Source: Alphaproteobacteria bacterium
GTDB lineage: Bacteria; Pseudomonadota; Alphaproteobacteria; Reyranellales; Reyranellaceae
Assembly: GCA_019235415.1 (NCBI GenBank)
Contig: JAFAKN010000230.1
Location: 1-33,424, forward strand
Direction of reading: 5' to 3'
Length of the DNA stretch: 33,424 bases
In this document: positions 24,997 through 33,423 of the stretch, piece after piece
How the letters are laid out: every line of letters starts with the position of its first letter
How positions within the stretch are numbered: the stretch's first letter is position 1
Translations under genes and position numbers: made by a program
Notes under the pieces: generated by a model
The model's database searches: none
Told to the model about the DNA's origin: nothing
The model's input: only the letters and a program-made list of their open reading frames with translations

Positions 24997-26157
24997 TCAT
25001 GCGATTAGGCGTTGCAGGACGGCATTGAGCCGCTGCCGCCCACTCGGCGTCGCCGCCAGCCGATGCGCGTCGAGCTCGAGATGCCCGGCCGCGATCAGCG
25101 GCTCGAGCCGCGGCGCGCCCAACGCATCGACCGGATCGACACCGGTCAGCGCGGCAAAGCGCGCGCGATCGATTCCCTCTGCCAGCCTCAACCCCATCAT
25201 CAGCGCCTCGTCGACCAAGTCACGCCCGGCAATGCACGACGTTTCCGCCGTGCCGTGGCCCGTGCGCTCGACCGCGTCGAGCCACGCCTGCGGACCGCTG
25301 GCGCGACGCGTCGCACGTTTGCCGGTGCCGTCTCGGAAGCGGCCATGCGCGCCGGGGCCGACACCGACGTAATCCTGGTACCGCCAGTAGATCAAATTGT
25401 GGCGGCATTCGCAGCCCGGCCGGGCATGGTTGGAAATCTCGTACGCGGGCAGGCCCGCCGCAGCCAGCCGTTGCTGCGTGAGCTCGAACATCTCGGCGGC
25501 CGTTTCCTCCTCCGGCAGCCTGAACAAGCCACGCGCATGATCGGTGAAGAACCGGGTGCCGCGCTCGATGGTGAGTTGATAGAGCGACAGGTGCTCGCCG
25601 GCGAGTGCCAGAGCCTGCTCCAGCTCGCCGCACCATGTTCCGGGCGTCTGCCCGGGTCGCGCATAGATGAGATCGAAGGAGTAGCGCTTGAAGCATCGCC
25701 GCGCCGTCTCAATCGCAGCCAGCGCTTGGTCGACCGAATGCTCGCGGCCGAGGAAGCGCAAGGCGTGCGGATCGAACGCCTGCACACCGAGCGACAAGCG
25801 ATTGACGCCGGCGGCGGCGAGCTCGGCGAACCAGCCAGCCTCGACCGACGTCGGGTTGGCCTCGAGGGTGATCTCGAGGTCGTCGGCGACGTCCCACAGG
25901 CTCTTCACCCGCGCGATCGCTGCCGCGGCCGTGGTGGGCTCCATCAAGGACGGCGTGCCGCCACCGAAGAAGATCGTCTCGACGCGGTGCTCCGGCGCCT
26001 CGGTCGCGGCGTGCTCGAGCTCGGCGAGCAACGCGCTTCGCCAGCGTCGCTGATCCGCGCCGTCCTGCACGTGCGAGTTGAAATCGCAATACGGGCACTT
26101 CGACCGGCAGAACGGCCAGTGGATGTAAACGCCGAGCGGAGCCCGGAGCGATGTCAC
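24997..26157 (-). CDS. hemW: Radical SAM haem chaperone HemW
   Basis: 386 residues from GTG 26157, which overlaps the rdgB stop (GTGA). The radical SAM cluster motif is C17-x3-C21-x2-C24 (FCRSKCPYC). FFGGGTPSLM, ITLEANPT, NRLSLGVQAFD and HNLIYWRYQDYVGVGPGAHGR are specific to HemW and separate it from the coproporphyrinogen oxidase HemN, which lacks this HNxxYW motif. HemW hands haem to respiratory enzymes. The same rph-rdgB-hemW order occurs in many alphaproteobacteria. Confidence 0.94.
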   Translation of the reverse strand: MTSLRAPLGVYIHWPFCRSKCPYCDFNSHVQDGADQRRWRSALLAELEHAATEAPEHRVETIFFGGGTPSLMEPTTAAAAIARVKSLWDVADDLEITLEANPTSVEAGWFAELAAAGVNRLSLGVQAFDPHALRFLGREHSVDQALAAIETARRCFKRYSFDLIYARPGQTPGTWCGELEQALALAGEHLSLYQLTIERGTRFFTDHARGLFRLPEEETAAEMFELTQQRLAAAGLPAYEISNHARPGCECRHNLIYWRYQDYVGVGPGAHGRFRDGTGKRATRRASGPQAWLDAVERTGHGTAETSCIAGRDLVDEALMMGLRLAEGIDRARFAALTGVDPVDALGAPRLEPLIAAGHLELDAHRLAATPSGRQRLNAVLQRLIA

Positions 26158-26780
26158 CGGAAGCAGGCCTCGACCAGCTTGGCGAAGGCGCGCCCGCGAT
26201 GGCTGATGGCGTTCTTCTCGGCATCCGTCAGCTCGGCACAGGTCCGCTCGCCGCCCTGCGGCTGGAAGCAGGGATCGTAGCCATGCCCGCCGTTTCCGCG
26301 CGGCGGCCACACGATGCGGCCGTCCAACGTCCCGTGCACGGTCTCGACGTGCTCGTCCGGCCAAGCCAGGGCCAGAACGCAATGAAACGTCGCCGCGCGG
26401 CCCCCGTCGGTATCCGGCGTGCCGCGTTTGCGGAGCTCGTCCTGGATACGCCGCATGCCGACCATGGCGTCGCGCGTCGGCCCTTCCCAATCGGCGGTGT
26501 ATACACCGGGCTGGCCGTCGAGCGCCGCCACGCTAAGGCCGGAATCGTCGGCAAGCGCCGGCAGGCCGCTGGCCCTGGCTGCCGCCAAGGCCTTGAGCGC
26601 GGCGTTCGCCTCAAACGTGGCGCCGGTCTCGTCCGGCGCGGGCAGACCCAGGTCCGCCGCCGATACGATCTCCACTCCCAATCGGCCGAGCATCGCGCGG
26701 ATTTCGGCGGCCTTGCCGCGATTGTGCGTGGCCACCACCAATCTGCCGCCGGCGAAGCGACGGGCGACGCCGTGGGCCAT
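26154..26780 (-). CDS. rdgB: dITP/XTP pyrophosphatase (RdgB/HAM1)
   Basis: 208 residues. It hydrolyses dITP, ITP and XTP to monophosphates and so removes damaged purine nucleotides from the pool. Motifs: VATHNRGKAAE (substrate loop, T18-K23), ETGATFEANA, LADDSGL (77-82, with the catalytic Asp), GYDPCFQP and the C-terminal SHRGRA. ATG 26780 overlaps the rph stop by one base (TGATG); the 3' end overlaps hemW. Confidence 0.95.
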   Translation of the reverse strand: MAHGVARRFAGGRLVVATHNRGKAAEIRAMLGRLGVEIVSAADLGLPAPDETGATFEANAALKALAAARASGLPALADDSGLSVAALDGQPGVYTADWEGPTRDAMVGMRRIQDELRKRGTPDTDGGRAATFHCVLALAWPDEHVETVHGTLDGRIVWPPRGNGGHGYDPCFQPQGGERTCAELTDAEKNAISHRGRAFAKLVEACFR

Positions 26781-27499
26781 CAGGACTTTCCGATCGCCAG
26801 CCGCTGCAGCCGCGCCAGTTCGCCCACGCCCTTCTTCGCGAGCCCGAGCAGCGTCATGAACTGCTCCTCGGTGAACGGCTTTTCCTCGGCGGTGCCCTGC
26901 ACCTCGACGATGCCGCCGTCGCCCGTCAGCACGAAGTTGGCGTCGGCCTGGGCGGTCGAATCCTCGGGATAGTCGAGATCGAGGACCGACGTACCGTGCC
27001 ACAACCCACAGGAGATTGCGGCGACCTGGCCGGTGATGGGATTGGCCGCGAGCTTGCCCTCCTTGACCAGTCGCTCGAAGGCGAAGTGCAGCGCGACCCA
27101 CGATCCGGTGATGCTGGCGGTGCGCGTCCCGCCGTCGGCCTGCAGCACGTCGCAGTCGATGCTGATCTGCCGTTCACCCATCGCCGGCAGGCTAACCACG
27201 GCGCGCAAGGCGCGGCCGATCAGGCGTTGGATCTCTTGGGTGCGGCCCGACTGGCGGCCGCGGGCGGCCTCGCGATCGGTCCGGGTGTGCGTGGACCTGG
27301 GCAGCATGCCGTACTCGGCGGTGACCCAACCGCGCCCGCTGTTGCGCATCCAGGGCGGCACGCGCTCATCGACGGACGCCGTGCACAGCACGTGCGTGTC
27401 GCCGAATTTCACCAGGCAGGAGCCTTCGGCATGGCGCGAGAAGCCCGGCTCGAGAGATACGGGGCGAAGCTGGTCGGGCGCGCGTCCGGACGGGCGCAT
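26780..27499 (-). CDS. rph: Ribonuclease PH
   Basis: 239 residues, the usual length. It is a phosphorolytic 3'-5' exoribonuclease that trims tRNA 3' ends. Signatures: [13 protein letters not shown] start, [50 protein letters not shown] and the C-terminal [14 protein letters not shown] 27499 has AGGAGA eight bases upstream. It starts the rph-rdgB-hemW-binding-protein chain, in which each junction up to hemW overlaps by one to four bases. Confidence 0.97.
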   Translation of the reverse strand: MRPSGRAPDQLRPVSLEPGFSRHAEGSCLVKFGDTHVLCTASVDERVPPWMRNSGRGWVTAEYGMLPRSTHTRTDREAARGRQSGRTQEIQRLIGRALRAVVSLPAMGERQISIDCDVLQADGGTRTASITGSWVALHFAFERLVKEGKLAANPITGQVAAISCGLWHGTSVLDLDYPEDSTAQADANFVLTGDGGIVEVQGTAEEKPFTEEQFMTLLGLAKKGVGELARLQRLAIGKS

Positions 27500-27612
27500 G
27501 GCTGTTCTCCTGGGTTGGCCTGCCCCGGGATGGGCTCGGCGATGGGGCGCAGGGTGTAACGCCGGGCGTCGCGCGAATCCACGGAGAATCCGGGCGTCCG
27601 AGAAACGAACGC

Positions 27613-27704
27613 TGTCATCCCGAGCGCAGCGAGGGATCCTTGGGGCCATGAGGAAGGATCCCTCGCTGCGCTCGGGATGACAGAAGGCTGCGCTCGGGAT
27701 GACA
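27613..27704. repeat. REP-like inverted repeat, copy 4, with duplicated right end
   Basis: A full copy spans 27613-27682 (TGTCATCCCGAGCGCAGCGA ... CGCTGCGCTCGGGATGACA). The last ~20 bases (GGCTGCGCTCGGGATGACAG) are repeated directly at 27686-27705. It is the only copy between divergent genes (rph and hrcA) and lies just upstream of the hrcA promoter. Confidence 0.9.
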
Positions 27705-27714
27705 GGGGGTTGCG

Positions 27715-27749
27715 TTGACCGGAGCCGTTGTTCTACCTACATTTTTTTC
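27715..27749 (+). promoter_or_regulatory. Promoter of hrcA, predicting a leaderless mRNA
   Basis: TTGACC (27715-27720), an optimal 17-base spacer, TACATT (27738-27743), then six bases to the ATG. The expected start of transcription is the A of the ATG, and no ribosome site precedes the gene. No CIRCE inverted repeat was found here, so hrcA does not appear to be autoregulated through a nearby CIRCE. Confidence 0.55.
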
Positions 27750-28853
27750 ATGGCGATCCATCGTATTGGTGTGCCGAGCGCTGTCCGAGGCGAGGTCGCG
27801 CAGGGTCCGCAGCCGGCCGCGTCGGTGGCGGCGCTGAACGAACGGGCCCGTGAGGTCTTGCGGCTGGTCGTCGAGGGCTATGTCGAGACCGGCGAGCCGG
27901 TGGGCTCCCGGGCGCTGACCCGCCGGCTGAGCGAGACCCTGTCGCCCGCCACCATCCGCAACATCATGGCCGACCTGCAGGACCTCGGCCTGCTCTATGC
28001 GCCGCACACCTCGGCCGGCCGCTTGCCGACCGACGCAGGCCTGCGGCTGTTCGTCAATGGCCTGCTGGAGGTCGGCCACATCTCCGAGGACGAGCGCGAG
28101 AGCATCGAAGCCCGCTGCGCCGCCGTCGGCCGCAGCGTCACCGAGGCGCTCGAGCAGGCGACGACCTTGCTGTCCGGGCTGTCGCGCTGCGCCGGGCTGG
28201 TGCTGGCACCCAAGAGCGAGCAGCCGCTGAAGCACATCGAGTTCGTCCATCTCGGCCCGGGGCGGGCCCTGGTCGTCACGGTGACCCAGTCCGGACACGT
28301 CGAGAACCGGCTGATCGACGTGCCGCTCGGCATGCCGGCGTCGGCGCTGGTCGAGGCTACGAACTACCTGAACGCGCGGCTGATCGGGCGCACGCTGGAG
28401 GAGGCACGGCGGCTGATCCTGGACGATCTCCAGTCCAAGCGCGCCCAGCTGAACGAGCTGACCGCCCAGCTGATCGAATCGGGCTTGGCGACCTGGGCGG
28501 GCGAGCCCGGCAGCGCGCTGATCGTGCGCGGCCAGGCGCGGCTCTTGGAGGACATCACCGCGATCGAGGAGCTGGAGCGGGTGCGAGCGCTGTTCGATGC
28601 GCTGGAGCGCGGCGAGAACTTCGTGCGCCTGCTCGAGCTCGCCAACGGCGCGTCCGGCGTGCAGATCTTCATCGGCTCGGACAATCCGTTGTTCGCCAAC
28701 ACCGGCTGCTCGATGGTTGTCGCCCCGTTCCGCGATTCGCAGGAGCGCATCCTGGGCGCAATCGGCGTCATCGGCCCAACGCGTCTCAACTATGCGCGCA
28801 TCATCCCCCTGGTCGACTACACGGCGCGCACGATCGGGCGATTGGTGGGATGA
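27750..28853 (+). CDS. hrcA: Heat-inducible transcription repressor HrcA
   Basis: 367 residues. HrcA binds CIRCE elements and represses groESL and sometimes dnaK operons. The winged-helix N-terminus shows LNERAREVLRLVVEGYVETGEPVGSR and SATIRNIMADLQDLGLL, followed by the signature SAGRLPTDAGLRLFVN. The C-terminal part has FIGSDN, CSMVVAPF and the closing RLNYARIIPLVDYTA. ATG 27750 adds about 25 residues before the conserved start; GTG 27771 or 27822 are possible alternatives. The grpE gene that often follows hrcA is absent. Confidence 0.95.
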   Translation: MAIHRIGVPSAVRGEVAQGPQPAASVAALNERAREVLRLVVEGYVETGEPVGSRALTRRLSETLSPATIRNIMADLQDLGLLYAPHTSAGRLPTDAGLRLFVNGLLEVGHISEDERESIEARCAAVGRSVTEALEQATTLLSGLSRCAGLVLAPKSEQPLKHIEFVHLGPGRALVVTVTQSGHVENRLIDVPLGMPASALVEATNYLNARLIGRTLEEARRLILDDLQSKRAQLNELTAQLIESGLATWAGEPGSALIVRGQARLLEDITAIEELERVRALFDALERGENFVRLLELANGASGVQIFIGSDNPLFANTGCSMVVAPFRDSQERILGAIGVIGPTRLNYARIIPLVDYTARTIGRLVG

Positions 28854-28874
28854 TAGCCAGGGTGCGCAGCAGCC

Positions 28875-28947
28875 TGTCATCCCGAGCGCAGCGAGAGACC
28901 TTTCCGGCGGCTCTAAAGGTCCCTCGGCCTTCGGCCTCGGGATGACA
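28875..28947. repeat. REP-like inverted repeat, copy 5
   Basis: TGTCATCCCGAGCGCAGCGA ... CCTCGGCCTTCGGCCTCGGG then ATGACA. It has the CTTCG-centred right-arm subtype like copy 2. It lies between convergent hrcA and the L,D-transpeptidase gene. Confidence 0.9.
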
Positions 28948-28956
28948 GACTGACCG

Positions 28957-29556
28957 TCACCAATCCTGCTCGTCGAAGTCCTCGAACTGCTTCATGTCGT
29001 GGTCGCCATCGGCGGCCGCTTCGGCGCCAGGATGCGACAGCACGCTTAGCTTTGTGTCGGGACCGATCAGCGCAACCAGCTCCATCAGGTCGTCGCGTGC
29101 GAAGGCGACGCACCCCTGCGTCGGCGAATAGTCGCCCCGCGCCACGTGCAGGAAGATCGCGCTGCCCCATTCGCCTTCTGGAGGATCGTCATTGTAGCCC
29201 ACCACGATCACGAGATCGTAAAGGCCGTCATCGCGCCACAGCCGCTCGTGGCTCCATTCGTTGGGAATGCGCACAAGGCGGTTGTAGGAGGACGAGCGCG
29301 GGTCGTCGCACCAGCCGTCATGCTCGGCGATCGGCCGCGCCGGCAGGTGCACTTGCGGCAGCACCAGCCGGTCGTTGCGGAACAAGATGCGGCGCAACGG
29401 GAAGACTCCAGCCGGCGTGGCGGCGTCGCCCTCGACCTTGTCCTCGCGGATGCCGCCTGCACCGACCGTGCAGCGCCAGCGCCTGTCGCCGAGCGTCGCC
29501 CAGCCAAGCGAGGTCTCGGCCGAATCGGCCTGCACGATCAAGAGGTCGTCCGACAT
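28957..29556 (-). CDS. L,D-transpeptidase-like YkuD-domain protein
   Basis: 199 residues. The catalytic signature is H137-x11-C149 in HVARGDYSPTQGCVAF, the TQGCVA variant of the YkuD S/T-x-GC motif. The substrate-binding region includes GDAATPAGVFPLRRI, as in family members that cross-link peptidoglycan or attach proteins to it. No signal peptide or membrane helix is visible, which is unusual for a periplasmic enzyme; some YkuD proteins of this type do lack one. The C-terminus is strongly acidic (DGDHDMKQFEDFDEQDW). It diverges from the FAH hydrolase with a gap of only 52 bases. Confidence 0.87.
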   Translation of the reverse strand: MSDDLLIVQADSAETSLGWATLGDRRWRCTVGAGGIREDKVEGDAATPAGVFPLRRILFRNDRLVLPQVHLPARPIAEHDGWCDDPRSSSYNRLVRIPNEWSHERLWRDDGLYDLVIVVGYNDDPPEGEWGSAIFLHVARGDYSPTQGCVAFARDDLMELVALIGPDTKLSVLSHPGAEAAADGDHDMKQFEDFDEQDW

Positions 29557-29608
29557 TGCCTGGAACTCCGACGCCCTTCATAAAGGCCCGCTCGCGAAGG
29601 AGAAAGCG

Positions 29609-30310
29609 ATGGGTTATGTCCTGACGCCGCCGGCGACGGTAGGCGTGCCGGTGCACGGAACCGGCGATCTTTTCCCGGTGCGGCGCATCTTCTGCGTCGG
29701 CCGCAACTACGCCGCCCATGCCCGGGAGATGGGCCACGATCCCGACCGCGAGCCGCCCTTCTTCTTCACCAAGCCGGCCGACGCCATCGTCGTCTGCGCC
29801 GATCCCAAGACTCCCGGCAAGGTCGCCTATCCCTCCGCGACCAAGAACCTGCACCACGAGATGGAACTGGTGGTCGCGATGAAGTCGGGCGGCACCGATA
29901 TCCCGGTCGAGAGGGCGCTCGACCATGTGTTCGGCTATGCCGTCGGTCTCGACATGACGCGCCGCGACCTGCAGAACCAAGCCAAGGACATGGGCCGCCC
30001 ATGGGACATGGGCAAGGGGTTCGACCAGTCGGCGCCGATCGGCGAGATCTACCCCGCGTCGGTCATCGGCCATCCGGCCAAGGGCACCATCCAGCTCGAT
30101 GTCAATGGCAAGACCCGCCAGAAGTCGGATCTCAACGCGCTGATCTGGAGCGTGCCGGAGACGATCTCCTATCTGTCGGGCCTGGTGGCGCTGGCCGCCG
30201 GCGACCTGATTTACACCGGCACGCCGGACGGCGTCGCCGCCGTGGTCAAGGGCGACACCCTGCACGGCTTCGTCGACGGCTGCGGCACCGTCACCTTAAC
30301 GCTGGTCTGA
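29609..30310 (+). CDS. Fumarylacetoacetate hydrolase family protein (fumarylpyruvate hydrolase-like)
   Basis: 233 residues, the length of short FAH-family enzymes such as fumarylpyruvate hydrolase of the gentisate pathway. Metal ligands are E84 and E86 (HHEMELVVA) and D115 (GLDMTRRDLQ). CVGRNYAAHAREMG and FFFTKPADAI are typical, as is the late YTGTPDGVA loop. GAAGGAGA precedes ATG 29609. No other gentisate or aromatic degradation gene is adjacent, so the exact substrate stays open. Its stop directly abuts the stop of the convergent acyl-CoA dehydrogenase-like gene. Confidence 0.9.
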   Translation: MGYVLTPPATVGVPVHGTGDLFPVRRIFCVGRNYAAHAREMGHDPDREPPFFFTKPADAIVVCADPKTPGKVAYPSATKNLHHEMELVVAMKSGGTDIPVERALDHVFGYAVGLDMTRRDLQNQAKDMGRPWDMGKGFDQSAPIGEIYPASVIGHPAKGTIQLDVNGKTRQKSDLNALIWSVPETISYLSGLVALAAGDLIYTGTPDGVAAVVKGDTLHGFVDGCGTVTLTLV

Positions 30311-31471
30311 CTATAGGAGCGGCGTGTCGGGCTCCAGCCCGAACAGCACGCGGCCGGCCGTCTCCATCACCCGCTCGTGCACGCCGATGTGCTGGGTGAT
30401 GGCGTGCACGTCGCGAAAGGCGCGCTCCAGCGGCGAGCTGGTATAGAGCGCGGTGGCGCCGGCAGCGCTGTACATGAGATCGATCGCCTTGGCGGCGCTG
30501 AACACGGCGTGCGATGCGGCCATCCGTGCGTCGGCGCGCAGCGCGATCGGCGCCTCGCCCGTCTTGGTGACCACGCTCCAAAGCCTGCCGACCGCGTCGA
30601 AGAGGTAGAGCCGCGCCGCTCGCACCAGCGCTTGCGCCTCGGCGACGCGCCGCTGCGCGCCATGGTTGTCGCGCAGGATTTGCATCGAACGCTGCAGCTG
30701 CTTGTCGGCGGCAAGCTCGGTCAGGCTCTCGATCGCCGTGCGGGCGATGCCGAGCGTGATCGCGCCCAGACCGGGAATGACGCGGCAGAAAGGCGGGTAA
30801 CGGTAACGGCTCTCGGGCAGGACGAACGGGTCGAAGAACCCTGCGGTGAAAGCGGCGGGCACGACGGCGTCGCGCACCGCCACGTCGTGGCTGCCGGTGC
30901 CGCGCAGCCCGCCGACAGTCCAGGTGTCGATGATCTCGCAGGCTGTCGACGGTACCAGTGCAAAGCGCGTTTCCGGCGCACCCGATGGCAGGAGGCGAGG
31001 CGTGCCGTTCTCCTGCACGCCGCACAGCAGCACCATCCAGCGGCCGAGCTCGCAGCCGCTCACCAGCGACCATCGTCCGCTGACCCGATAGCCATCCGGG
31101 ACGGCCTCGGCTTTACCTGAAGCGCGCGTGCTGTTGGCCGTCACTACGTCGGGGTCGTCGTGAATGACGCACATCGCCTCCGGCGACAATTGCGCCGCGA
31201 CCCAGTGCGTATTGCCATTCCACACGCACCACGCCACCGATGCATCGGCCCGGCCAAGCTCCTCGAGCACCTCGAGCCCCTGCAACGGCGCAAGGTCGAG
31301 GCCGCCATAGGCTTGCGGCAGGAAGAGTCGGAAGAAGCCTTTGCGCGCCAGCTCATCGGTGAGATGCTGCGGCAGCCGCCGGTCGCTTTCGACGTGCTCA
31401 CGTGCCGCCAGGATCACCGGCCGCAGGGCACGCGCTGCTTGCAGCAGCGGGTTGTCGCCGTCTCCCGTCAT
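30311..31471 (-). CDS. Acyl-CoA dehydrogenase-fold flavoprotein (monooxygenase-like)
   Basis: 386 residues. The fold is read from the N-terminal helices, LPQAYGGLDLAPLQGLEVLEELGRADAS, the flavin-binding strand GYRVSGRWSLVSGCELGRWMV, GGLRGTGSHDVAVRDAVVP and the C-terminal helical domain (Acyl-CoA_dh_2 type) ending RDVHAITQHIGVHERVMETAGRVLFG. This end and the SGxWxxxSG strand resemble reduced-flavin-dependent monooxygenases (DszC/HsaA type) more than true acyl-CoA dehydrogenases, and no catalytic glutamate of the latter is evident. Substrate unknown. The gene is transcribed towards the FAH hydrolase with no base between the two stop codons. Confidence 0.85.
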   Translation of the reverse strand: MTGDGDNPLLQAARALRPVILAAREHVESDRRLPQHLTDELARKGFFRLFLPQAYGGLDLAPLQGLEVLEELGRADASVAWCVWNGNTHWVAAQLSPEAMCVIHDDPDVVTANSTRASGKAEAVPDGYRVSGRWSLVSGCELGRWMVLLCGVQENGTPRLLPSGAPETRFALVPSTACEIIDTWTVGGLRGTGSHDVAVRDAVVPAAFTAGFFDPFVLPESRYRYPPFCRVIPGLGAITLGIARTAIESLTELAADKQLQRSMQILRDNHGAQRRVAEAQALVRAARLYLFDAVGRLWSVVTKTGEAPIALRADARMAASHAVFSAAKAIDLMYSAAGATALYTSSPLERAFRDVHAITQHIGVHERVMETAGRVLFGLEPDTPLL

Positions 31472-31540
31472 GTGGGGTGACTGTCGGCGCCTTCGTGCGC
31501 TCGTGCAATGTCAAAGGCCGCCGCCGTTGAAGAGCGTCGC

Positions 31541-31609
31541 TGTCATCCCGAGCGTAGCGAGGGATCTTTCCTGCGGCCCTAAGGATCCCTCGCTACGCTC
31601 GGGATGACA
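31541..31609. repeat. REP-like inverted repeat, copy 6
   Basis: TGTCATCCCGAGCGTAGCGA ... CGCTACGCTCGGGATGACA. The variable base differs from copies 2-5 but changes together in both arms (GTA/TAC), which points to selection or copying as a hairpin. Confidence 0.92.
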
Positions 31610-31617
31610 GTAGCGCT

Positions 31618-32556
31618 CTAAAGCTGCCGCGCTCGAAACGTATCGCAGCGGCGCGGATCGCCGCTCTCCAACCCGATCTTGAACCACCGCATGCGCTGCG
31701 CGCTGGTGCCGTGCGTGAAACTGTCGGGGACGACGCGGCCCTGGATCTGCCGCTGCAGTCGATCGTCGCCGATCGCCGATGCCGCGGTCAGCGCCTGCTC
31801 GATGTCGGCGTCGTCGAGCATCTTGCCGCCGCGCGCCTCGTCGGCGCGGTTGGCCCAGACGCCCGCGAAGCAATCGGCCTGCAGCTCGACGCGCACCGAG
31901 AGCGCATTGGCGTCGCGCTTGCTCATGCGCTCGCGCAGCTGCTCGACCTTGCTGGTGATGCCGAGCAGGTTCTGCACGTGGTGCCCGACCTCGTGGGCGA
32001 TCACGTAGGCCTGCGGGAACTGGCCAGGCGCATGGAAGCGCCGGGCGAGGTCGTCGAAGAACGACAGGTCGAGATAGACGCGCTGGTCGGCCGGGCAATA
32101 GAACGGTCCCATCGCCGACTGGCCGACGCCGCATTCGGTGCGCGTGGCGTCGCGGTACAGGACCAGCTTGGGGTCGATGTAGCGCCGCCCCATCTGGGGG
32201 AGCAAGTCGGTCCAGACGTCCTCGGTGCTCTTGAGCACGCGCGACACGAAGTGGGCCTCGGGGTCGGATGCCGAGGCCGAGGAGGTCCGCGACGGGCTGG
32301 TCACTTCGGTGCGGGGCGTATAGGTCGGCGTGTCCGAGCCGCCGCCCAGCAGCGCCAGCGGATTGACGCCGAAGATCAGCGCGAGAACGACGACCGCGAC
32401 GAGTCCCAGGCCGCCCGTAAAGACCCCGCCACCGCCGACGGGAATGCCGCCGCCGCCAAACCCACCTCCGCCCAACCCTCCTCCGATAGGGCCGCCAAAA
32501 CCGCCCTCGTCGCGGCGGTCTTCTACGTTGCTGCTTTCGTCGCCATCCAATTGCAT
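31618..32556 (-). CDS. ypfJ: YpfJ-family neutral zinc metallopeptidase
   Basis: 312 residues from ATG 32556, which has GGGAGAG upstream. The family pattern is complete: a short N-terminal NVEDRR box (10-15), a long Gly-rich spacer (about 18-50), one membrane helix (LVAVVVLALIFGV, 52-64), and an extracytoplasmic zinc peptidase domain with HEVGHH (188-193) and VELQADCFAGVW (222-234) supplying the third ligand. Cys142/Cys154 may pair. The physiological substrate is not known for the family. It diverges from xthA with a gap of 45 bases. Confidence 0.93.
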   Translation of the reverse strand: MQLDGDESSNVEDRRDEGGFGGPIGGGLGGGGFGGGGIPVGGGGVFTGGLGLVAVVVLALIFGVNPLALLGGGSDTPTYTPRTEVTSPSRTSSASASDPEAHFVSRVLKSTEDVWTDLLPQMGRRYIDPKLVLYRDATRTECGVGQSAMGPFYCPADQRVYLDLSFFDDLARRFHAPGQFPQAYVIAHEVGHHVQNLLGITSKVEQLRERMSKRDANALSVRVELQADCFAGVWANRADEARGGKMLDDADIEQALTAASAIGDDRLQRQIQGRVVPDSFTHGTSAQRMRWFKIGLESGDPRRCDTFRARQL

Positions 32557-32601
32557 CGTGGCTCTCCCGGGTCGAGGGCGTGCCAGGATATAGTGAGGAA
32601 A

Positions 32602-33423
32602 ATGACGCTCTCCATCGCCACCTGGAACATCAACTCGGTCCGCCTCAGGATCGGTAACGTCAGACGATACCTCAAGCTGCGCAAGCCGGATGTCCTGTGC
32701 CTGCAGGAGACGAAATGCCCTGACGAGCTGTTCCCGCATAGGGCGTTCGAAGCGCTCGGCTACAGCCATCGGCTGGTCCAGGGCATGAAGTCCTACAACG
32801 GGGTGGCGATCGTCTCGAAGGTGCCGTTCACCGCCACCCGGGTGCACCATCGCTGCGGCAAGGAAGACTGCCGCCACATCGAGGTCGCGCTCGACGTCGG
32901 GTCCGACCCGATCCTGCTCGACAATCTCTATATCCCGGCCGGCGGCGATATCCCCGATCCTGACCAGAACGCCAAATTTGCGCATAAGCTCGATTTCTAC
33001 CGCGAGATGGCAGGCTGGTTCGAAGCCCGGCGACCGGGACCACGGGTCCGCAACGGGCTGCGCCGCATCGCCGTGGGCGATCTCAACGTGGCGCCGCTCG
33101 AGCACGACGTCTGGAGCCACAAGCAGCTCCTGAAGATCGTCTCGCACACGCCGGTCGAGGTCGACCTGTTCGGCCGCCTGCAGGCGTCGCTCGACTGGAT
33201 CGACGTGCCGCGCCGCTTCGTGCCGGCCGACCAGAAGCTCTATTCCTGGTGGAGCTACCGCAACAACGACTGGCGCAAGTCTAACCGTGGCCGGCGGCTG
33301 GACCATATCCTGGCCAGTCCCGCGCTGGCCTCGGCCATCAGCAGCCACCGCATCGACGTCGATCTGCGCGACTGGAAGCGGGCGTCGGACCACGTGCCCG
33401 TCATGGCGAGTTTCGATTTGTGA
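32602..33423 (+). CDS. xthA: Exodeoxyribonuclease III (AP endonuclease)
   Basis: 273 residues, a normal length; the stop TGA is at the very end of the window. It repairs abasic sites and 3'-blocked ends. Catalytic residues are in place: N9/N11 (WNINSVRLR), E36 (LQETKC), Y110, D160 and N162 (VGDLNVAP), D234 (RRLDHIL) and D263-H264 (SDHVPV). GTGAGGAAA precedes ATG 32602. The frame is open far upstream only as an antisense shadow of ypfJ. Confidence 0.96.
   Translation: MTLSIATWNINSVRLRIGNVRRYLKLRKPDVLCLQETKCPDELFPHRAFEALGYSHRLVQGMKSYNGVAIVSKVPFTATRVHHRCGKEDCRHIEVALDVGSDPILLDNLYIPAGGDIPDPDQNAKFAHKLDFYREMAGWFEARRPGPRVRNGLRRIAVGDLNVAPLEHDVWSHKQLLKIVSHTPVEVDLFGRLQASLDWIDVPRRFVPADQKLYSWWSYRNNDWRKSNRGRRLDHILASPALASAISSHRIDVDLRDWKRASDHVPVMASFDL

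Noticed and set aside
27500..27749. CIRCE element upstream of hrcA
   Set aside because: No TTAGCACTC / GAGTGCTAA inverted repeat found.
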